Shown here: positions 6,472 through 9,838 of the stretch, one piece after another
How positions within the stretch are numbered: position 1 is the stretch's first letter
Layout: every line of letters starts with the position of its first letter
NCBI GenBank assembly: GCA_013362385.1
Contig: JABFWC010000323.1
Location: 1-9,838, forward strand
Source of the DNA: Pseudarthrobacter sp.
GTDB taxonomy: Bacteria > Actinomycetota > Actinomycetes > Actinomycetales > Micrococcaceae
Direction of reading: 5' to 3'
Length of the DNA: 9,838 bases
Translations under genes and position numbers: made by a program
The notes under the pieces: generated by a model
What the model was told of the DNA's origin: nothing
Database searches by the model: none
Seen by the model: the letters and a program-made list of their open reading frames with translations, nothing else

Positions 6472-6496
6472 GTGCAGACGACTTCTGAAAATGACA
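6472..6496 (-). repeat. Tn5053/Tn402-family terminal inverted repeat (outer end at 6496)
   Basis: Read on the minus strand from 6496, the sequence starts TGTCATTTTCAGAAG and continues TCGTCTGCAC. From memory the Tn402/Tn5053 repeat has the same first 15 bases followed by ACGACTGCAC, so 23 of 25 positions agree. The outer TGTCA end points right, placing the element to the left. These transposons make a 5-bp target duplication, so CTCAA (6497-6501) should reappear just outside the unseen left end. Confidence 0.72.
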
Positions 6497-6534
6497 CTCA
6501 ACCCGCGTAGCTGCACGTAACTTGATCGTCCCGG

Positions 6535-6562
6535 ATGTTATGCCAAAACGTGCGCCATAATG
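6535..6562. promoter_or_regulatory. Possible resolvase binding subsite / resolvase promoter
   Basis: Between the transposon end and the resolvase gene, TTATG (6538-6542) and CATAA (6556-6560) form an imperfect dyad spanning about 28 bp, the size of a serine resolvase subsite. CATAAT (6556-6561) would also serve as a -10 box, although no good -35 is seen at the right distance. Overlap of res and the resolvase promoter is usual. The assignment rests on position and a weak dyad. Confidence 0.3.
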
Positions 6563-6598
6563 TGCCGTCACGAGAACAACTTTCGGTACCGTGCGGGA

Positions 6599-7177
6599 AT
6601 GGATATCGGATACGCGCGGGTCTCAACCGCCAAGCAGGATTTGAGTCGGCAGCTGGACGCCTTGGCGGCCGCCGGCGTCACGACGGTCTTTTCCGATAAG
6701 CGGTCGGGGGCCACAAGGGATCGGCCCGGCCTTCACGCTGCGCTGCAGCATGCCAGGGCCGGCGATGTAATCGTTGTGCATACGTTGGACCGCTTGGGGC
6801 GAACAGTGCGGGATACGCTCAACCTGATGCATGAGCTCAAAGAGCGTGAAGTGGGGATCCGGACACTAGCCGATCCTCTGCGCATCGATACATCGTCTCC
6901 CGACAGTCCCATGGCGCAACTGGCAGTGGTCCTGCTGGCCCTGTTCGCGGAAATGGAGCGAACCTATGCAGCCGAACGCGCGGCGCATGCCCGGGCCGTG
7001 GCTACAGCCAACGGCCGGCGCACGGGCAGGCCATCCGTCGTAGATCCTGACAAGCTCGAACATGCCGTGATGCTGCGGGACAAAGGGAAGACCATGCGCG
7101 AAATCGTCACCAAGACGGGTCTGTCGCGGACCAGCCTGTACCGGCACCTGCCGCCCCGCTCCCCCACCGCAAACTGA
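6599..7177 (+). CDS. Serine resolvase/invertase (plasmid site-specific recombinase)
   Basis: This 192-residue small serine recombinase would cut and rejoin DNA at a res site, typically to resolve plasmid multimers or cointegrates. The catalytic domain opens with IGYARVSTAKQ, giving the nucleophile Ser9 and Arg7. It continues with DKRSGATRDRPGL, then LDRLGR (Arg65, Arg68), and AEMERTYAAER on the dimer helix. A Hin-like helix-turn-helix occupies the C-terminus (about 150-185, KTMREIVTKTGLSRTSLYRHL). The length matches Tn3/Gin-type resolvases. The frame continues upstream to an ATG at 6560. The ATG at 6599 is chosen because family members begin right at the IGYARVS strand, though its ribosome binding site is weak. 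It lies just outside the transposon end, so it is read as a plasmid gene rather than the transposon's own TniR. Confidence 0.92.
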   Translation: MDIGYARVSTAKQDLSRQLDALAAAGVTTVFSDKRSGATRDRPGLHAALQHARAGDVIVVHTLDRLGRTVRDTLNLMHELKEREVGIRTLADPLRIDTSSPDSPMAQLAVVLLALFAEMERTYAAERAAHARAVATANGRRTGRPSVVDPDKLEHAVMLRDKGKTMREIVTKTGLSRTSLYRHLPPRSPTAN

Positions 7178-7238
7178 ACTCGTCCAGAAACGAAATGGCG
7201 CCTTAGCCAGATCGGGCCGCGCTCCGCGCTCCCCCGAC

Positions 7239-7784
7239 TTAACCGAGGGCTGGGTGATTGCTGACAAACGGCTTCACCGTATAGTTCAGCAATCCCCAAA
7301 TCTTCCTCTGTTGCGGCTGCGTGATGTTGTCTTTGATGTGCTTGTTGAACATGTCTAGAAGAAACAGGTAGTCGTTTTCACCATTGTTGTTGTTGAACCG
7401 GTTCGCTGGGAAGGCGCCCGCTTCGTACAGCCACCGCAGAATGTCGCGGGAGAAATCCGCTTCGAGAAAGATCCGCTCTCCCGCGATAATCTTCTTTCTG
7501 AGATCGAACAGACCCCTGAACGTGGTGATCTGAAGGTTCAGTTCGCTGCTCTCAAAGTGCTCTACACACGTGCTGCCGATGTATTCCAGCGTCCGTCCAT
7601 TGTGGCGATTTTGGATGGTGTACATGTATCGGAGATCCTGCTGCCCGCAGACGCATTCGCCTTCCTGGAGGGGATCTTCCTCCACCGCTACTACGCCCCA
7701 CTCGTGCACCGCACGGAAGAAGTGGTCAGCCTCTGAGTTGTCCTCGATGACCTTCTTCAGCGTTTCAAAACTGTTCGCCACCAT
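7239..7784 (-). CDS. Unknown protein with a CxCG...C putative zinc-binding motif
   Basis: This is a 181-residue soluble protein with no signal peptide or membrane segment. The N-terminal third is acidic and helical. It is followed by ECVCGQQDL (Cys44, Cys46) and, after a basic stretch YTIQNRHNGRTLEYIGS, by Cys73 and His76 (TCVEHF). The pattern CxCG-x26-C-x2-H followed by F suggests a small zinc site, and I have seen similar IGSxC motifs in plasmid and phage hypothetical proteins, without known function. Base composition and codons (for example four Asn codons in NNNNGE) are visibly less GC-rich than the neighbours, suggesting separate acquisition. The ATG at 7784 follows TTGGGGG; a TTG at 7808 would add eight residues. 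It converges on the resolvase gene. Confidence 0.7.
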   Translation of the reverse strand: MVANSFETLKKVIEDNSEADHFFRAVHEWGVVAVEEDPLQEGECVCGQQDLRYMYTIQNRHNGRTLEYIGSTCVEHFESSELNLQITTFRGLFDLRKKIIAGERIFLEADFSRDILRWLYEAGAFPANRFNNNNGENDYLFLLDMFNKHIKDNITQPQQRKIWGLLNYTVKPFVSNHPALG

Positions 7785-7883
7785 GGCGTCCCCCAATCTA
7801 CGGGCCAAACTTTACAGCGCTCTCTAAGGGACTCTGGTTCTGTGGCTGTGAGCCAGGCACCACATTCCCTAGCAGCAGCTCTA

Positions 7884-7911
7884 TTGTCGGCATTAGACCT
7901 AATAGCGACAA
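7884..7911. repeat. Dyad of two overlapping 19-bp elements downstream of parB
   Basis: TTGTCGGCATTAG (7884-7896) and CTAATAGCGACAA (7899-7911) form an inverted repeat with 11 of 13 matches around AC. It can be read as two overlapping opposed copies of a 19-bp element: 7885-7903 on plus and 7892-7910 on minus. The consensus, TGTCGCTWTWAKDYCTAAT, also occurs upstream of parA. It is a candidate ParB-binding site, though it could also act as a terminator for parAB. Confidence 0.5.
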
Positions 7912-7923
7912 AAGACCTTTTGC

Positions 7924-8346
7924 CTACCTTCGGCCGCGTGCGATTTTTCCAGACGGTACGCGGGGAAACGGGTTGCCTCCGTTGTAAGTCTTCTCGCGTC
8001 CCTGCATCCTCACGAGGGCGGCTTCCCGAAGGAAGTCCGAGAAGGAGGCTTCCCGCTCGGCCGCGGTGGTCGGAGTATGAAACCATGCGGCTCGGATGCG
8101 TTCTAGTTCATCCTCGTCCGCGTAGAAGGCCCCTTTCGGCTGGGTTTTGCCGGCTTTATTGGCAACCTTCGGCGCAGCAGCCGGCGCGGCTGGATCCTGC
8201 GCGCGCGAAGGCGAAGGAGCCTGGTCTGTGATGAGCTGCGGCCCCGGATCCTCTTGATTTTTCATCACAGGCGCCTGGTTGTTTTGGTGCTCGATTGGGT
8301 GAGCAGCCCCGAGGGTGCTCTTTCGGCGTTCGGGTCGTTGTGCCAT
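7924..8346 (-). CDS. parB: Small ParB-like centromere-binding protein (ribbon-helix-helix type)
   Basis: This 140-residue protein is encoded immediately after parA, with only one base between the parA stop and this ATG. GGAGAG at 8352-8357 serves as its ribosome binding site inside parA. The N-terminal half (1-70) is low-complexity, rich in Ala, Pro and Gln. The C-terminal half starts KGAFYADEDELERIRAAWFHT and continues with FSDFLREAALVRM and YNGGNPFPRVPSGKI. That matches the pattern I know from actinobacterial plasmid ParB proteins: a beta-strand plus two helices, then a conserved NGG-PF tail. Such proteins bind the partition site and stimulate the ParA ATPase, and often repress their own promoter. 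The frame is open back to 8418 inside parA, but the ATG at 8346 is the sensible start. There is no classical large ParB nuclease-like domain. Confidence 0.82.
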   Translation of the reverse strand: MAQRPERRKSTLGAAHPIEHQNNQAPVMKNQEDPGPQLITDQAPSPSRAQDPAAPAAAPKVANKAGKTQPKGAFYADEDELERIRAAWFHTPTTAAEREASFSDFLREAALVRMQGREKTYNGGNPFPRVPSGKIARGRR

Positions 8347-8347
8347 G

Positions 8348-9175
8348 TCAGCTCTCCAGGGTGCTGTAGTCGTGCTTTGGGAACATCTTTTCCAGGTGTG
8401 CACGAAGTTCGATTTCATCCAGATGCGCGAGGTGTCGTGCGTAGATTTCGTAGGCTTGCCGCGCTTTGTCGTCTCCGGGCCACTCGTCGAGGCCGACGCC
8501 GGCTTCCATGGCGTCTTGGATGACGCTCCAATACGGCACGTAGGGCGTGAAGACCCGCCACGGTGAGGCTTCGGCGAGGTCAGCTATCCATGCCTTGTGG
8601 GTCAGGGTGTTGCGGTTTCCGTTGACTATCACGCCCGCCACTGTCAGCAGGGGGTTGTAGTACCGGGAGACGCTGTCGAAGCTCAGCTGCAGCTGGCTCA
8701 ACCCATCGAGGGAGAATTTGCCGGGTTGGCAGATCACCAGGGCGCGGTGCGCCGCTGCAAGCGCGTTGATGGTGTGCAGCTCTAGGCTGGGTGCGCAGTC
8801 AATGAGGATTATGTCGTAGCGGTCCAGGCTGTCCGCCAGGGCTTCTTTGAGCCGGTACTCGCGGCCGTGCTCGGTGTGTAGCTGCTGGATTGCTTTGGTC
8901 GTGTTGGAGTTGCCGGGGAGAACGGCGAGTCCTCCCCAGATGCCGTCGACTTCGACGTCTTGGACCCTCTCCCCCAGCAGCACGTCAGCAAAGGTGAGTT
9001 GGTCCGCTTCCACGTTGTCTGCTGCCAGGATGCCGCTGAGGTTTCCCTGCGGGTCGGCGTCTATGGCCAAGACTCGCTTTCCGGACGCAACCAAAGCTCT
9101 GGTGAGGCTGTACGTTTCCGTCGTCTTGCCGACGCCGCCCTTTTGGTTGATGAGCGCATAGATGGTCGCTGCCAT
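8348..9175 (-). CDS. parA: ParA-type plasmid partition ATPase
   Basis: This 275-residue Walker-type ATPase positions plasmid copies before division. The deviant Walker A motif KGGVGKTT spans 12-19 with the signature Lys12 and Lys17. The Walker A' segment is AIDADPQGNLS, and Walker B is IILIDCAPS. It has no N-terminal DNA-binding extension, so it is of the small type Ib kind, which usually relies on the small partner protein for autoregulation. The gene below it on the same strand, one base away, is the likely partner. The ATG at 9175 is chosen because GGAG lies five bases upstream and the protein then starts right before the first strand (AATIYALINQKGG). An in-frame TTG at 9211 would add 12 residues. 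Confidence 0.93.
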   Translation of the reverse strand: MAATIYALINQKGGVGKTTETYSLTRALVASGKRVLAIDADPQGNLSGILAADNVEADQLTFADVLLGERVQDVEVDGIWGGLAVLPGNSNTTKAIQQLHTEHGREYRLKEALADSLDRYDIILIDCAPSLELHTINALAAAHRALVICQPGKFSLDGLSQLQLSFDSVSRYYNPLLTVAGVIVNGNRNTLTHKAWIADLAEASPWRVFTPYVPYWSVIQDAMEAGVGLDEWPGDDKARQAYEIYARHLAHLDEIELRAHLEKMFPKHDYSTLES

Positions 9176-9218
9176 GGAATCTCCAATCAGTGATGGAACG
9201 AATATAGCCAATATCCCT

Positions 9219-9237
9219 ATTAGGACTTATAGCGACA
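9219..9237 (-). repeat. 19-bp element at the parAB promoter
   Basis: On the minus strand this reads TGTCGCTATAAGTCCTAAT. It matches the copy at 9369-9387 at 15 of 19 positions, with the outer blocks TGTCGCT and CCTAAT fully conserved. It overlaps the predicted -10 box of parAB. Confidence 0.5.
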
Positions 9238-9256
9238 CGGTGTCCATAGGAGACAA
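9227..9256 (-). promoter_or_regulatory. Candidate parAB promoter
   Basis: On the minus strand TTGTCT (9251-9256) and CTATAA (9227-9232) are separated by 18 bases, giving a sigma-70-like promoter that would start transcription near 9220, about 45 bases before parA. A 19-bp element (9219-9237, minus) covers the -10 box, which would suit repression by ParB or ParA. Confidence 0.45.
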
Positions 9257-9339
9257 TATCGCCATTGGCCCTAACATCCCGGGACCGCTGTGGAGTCACC
9301 GGCTCGACGGGGACCACGATGAGCATCCGCTATATAGTC

Positions 9340-9387
9340 ATTAGGTATAAAAACTATAGTAGCTCCTTTGTCGCTTTTATACCTAAT
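9340..9387. repeat. Inverted pair of 13-bp repeats upstream of parA
   Basis: ATTAGGTATAAAA (9340-9352) is the exact reverse complement of TTTTATACCTAAT (9375-9387), with 22 bases between. The right copy extends to the full 19-bp element TGTCGCTTTTATACCTAAT (9369-9387). The left copy extends to 9358 with 16 of 19 consensus positions. The surrounding 200 bases are clearly AT-richer than the rest of the window. Partition site, iteron or operator are all possible. Confidence 0.6.
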
Positions 9388-9421
9388 ACCCCTAACGGAT
9401 ATAAATCCCCGCCGTGATCCC

Positions 9422-9838
9422 CGCCGTGATCCCGGGTATGGCGGGTGAAGTCTCCAAGGCCTCGGTCATGACCCGACAATCGGGCGGTTGAAGCTTCGTG
9501 GACACGCAGTGAAGCTTATATACCTTTTATACCTAATGGATTTATTACACCCAGGCACGGTCAGGCCACCCGCCACAGCGTCACTTCGTCAGGGGGCAGC
9601 CAGTATTCGTCCCGCTCCTGGTCCCAAGCTTCGCCGTGATCCCGGGTATGGCGGGTGAAGTCTCCAAGGCCCCTCGGTCATGACCCGACAATCGGGCGGT
9701 TGGAGCTTCGTGGACACGCAGTGAAGCTTATATACCTTTTATACCTAATGGATTTATTACACCCAGGCACGGTCAGGCCACCCGCCACAGCGTCACTTCG
9801 TCAGGGGGCAGCCAGTATTCGTCCCGCTCCTGGTCCCA
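9422..9838. repeat. Tandem near-identical repeat of about 210 bp, running to the window edge
   Basis: Bases 9422-9626 recur at 9632-9838. The copies differ by a 2-base insertion (GGCCTC against GGCCCCTC) and one A/G change (GTTGAAGC against GTTGGAGC). The five bases AGCTT (9627-9631) separate them and may belong to the unit. Each copy holds CCCGA-CAA-TCGGG (a small stem-loop), and TATACCTTTTATACCTAAT (9519-9537 and 9731-9749), a variant of the 19-bp element. The first copy also has an AAGCTTC/GAAGCTT inverted pair (9491-9517). A short echo of the unit start, GCCGTGATCC, precedes the first copy at 9411-9420. No protein-coding gene is supported in this stretch. Confidence 0.9.

Larger units (their letters stand above)
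1..6496. mobile_element. Right-hand part of a Tn5053/Tn402-like mercury-resistance transposon (left end outside window)
   Basis: The segment carries the mercury genes and ends at 6496 in a sequence that matches, from memory, the 25-bp terminal inverted repeat of the Tn5053/Tn402 family at 23 of 25 positions. It begins TGTCATTTTCAGAAG on the minus strand, so the element lies to the left. A second copy of the repeat core sits 23 bp inside, as is usual for these transposons, whose ends carry several transposase-binding repeats. The left end and the tni transposition genes are not in view. They could lie left of base 1, or the unit could be a mini-element mobilised in trans. Tn5053-family elements commonly carry mer operons, so the cargo fits. 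The extent is inferred from one end only. Confidence 0.6.
6270..6598. other. 329-base gene-free interval between the mercury operon and the resolvase gene
   Basis: This interval holds the leader and MerR-type promoter of the leftward operon (6270-6338) and about 110 bases with no recognised feature except a possible degenerate third repeat near 6421-6430 (TGCAGTCGTG). It also holds two copies of the transposon end repeat (6448-6496) and about 100 bases of plasmid target DNA in front of the resolvase. An open frame on the minus strand from 6516 crosses the promoter and end repeats and is not credible as a gene. Confidence 0.7.
9176..9838. other. 663-base gene-free control region upstream of parA
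   Basis: No credible coding frame is present. The stretch contains the parAB promoter, repeated 19-bp elements on both strands, an AT-rich section (9200-9410) and a 210-bp tandem duplication. This is the make-up of a plasmid partition or replication control region. No replication initiator gene is visible to decide between them. Confidence 0.6.

Noticed and set aside
6262..6516. An 84-codon minus-strand open frame ahead of the MerF-like gene
   Set aside because: It runs through the transposon end repeats and the MerR-type promoter, and has no ribosome binding site or recognisable sequence.
6599..7177. The resolvase as the transposon's own TniR
   Set aside because: The gene lies outside the outer end of the inverted repeat at 6496, on the plasmid side. 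TniR lies inside elements of this family. It remains possible if the end is misread.
9422..9838. The repeat array as a CRISPR
   Set aside because: The units are about 210 bp, directly abutting and nearly identical along their whole length. There are no short repeats with unique spacers and no cas genes.

Overview
The window is high-GC DNA with Actinobacteria-style coding. Compact GC-rich genes, alanine-rich lipoproteins, a ParA plus small ribbon-helix-helix partner, and Gram-positive-style mercury genes point to a plasmid of an Arthrobacter-like member of the Micrococcaceae. The genus is an inference from style only. Two modules meet near base 6496: a mercury-resistance transposon end on the left and plasmid backbone on the right.

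Left module (1-6496). A rightward group of genes starts with the C-terminal half of mercuric reductase (merA, cut by the window edge). It continues with organomercurial lyase (merB), a His-motif lipoprotein, a second pyridine nucleotide-disulfide oxidoreductase and a small membrane protein. Facing it is a tight leftward operon: a small two-helix membrane protein with two Cys-Cys pairs (MerT/MerF-like), a thioredoxin-fold lipoprotein with CGPC, and a CcdA-like membrane protein whose cytoplasmic tail carries another Cys-Cys pair. The two groups converge at a GC-rich inverted repeat (4230-4276). The leftward operon has a MerR-family-type operator/promoter (6307-6338). No merR or arsR gene is in view, so the regulator must be encoded elsewhere, probably left of the window.

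The mercury genes work as a route. Hg(II) would be captured outside the membrane and moved in by Cys-pair membrane proteins. MerB would split C-Hg bonds, and MerA would reduce Hg(II) to Hg(0). The redoxin and CcdA pair in place of MerP is the unusual part.

Junction. At 6472-6496 lies a sequence closely matching the 25-bp terminal inverted repeat of Tn5053/Tn402-family transposons, with a second internal copy of its core at 6448-6462. The outer end faces right, so the mercury genes are inside the element. About 100 bp outside is a serine resolvase gene, which fits the known preference of this transposon family for plasmid res sites.

Right module (6497-9838). This is plasmid backbone: the resolvase, a leftward unknown gene with a CxCG...C motif, and a leftward parA-parB pair with a one-base gap. 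A 19-bp element recurs on both sides of parAB, once as two overlapping opposed copies downstream of parB and several times upstream of parA. It is a candidate partition site or iteron set. The last 420 bases hold a near-identical tandem duplication of about 210 bp that runs to the window edge. No replication gene, transposase or RNA gene is seen.
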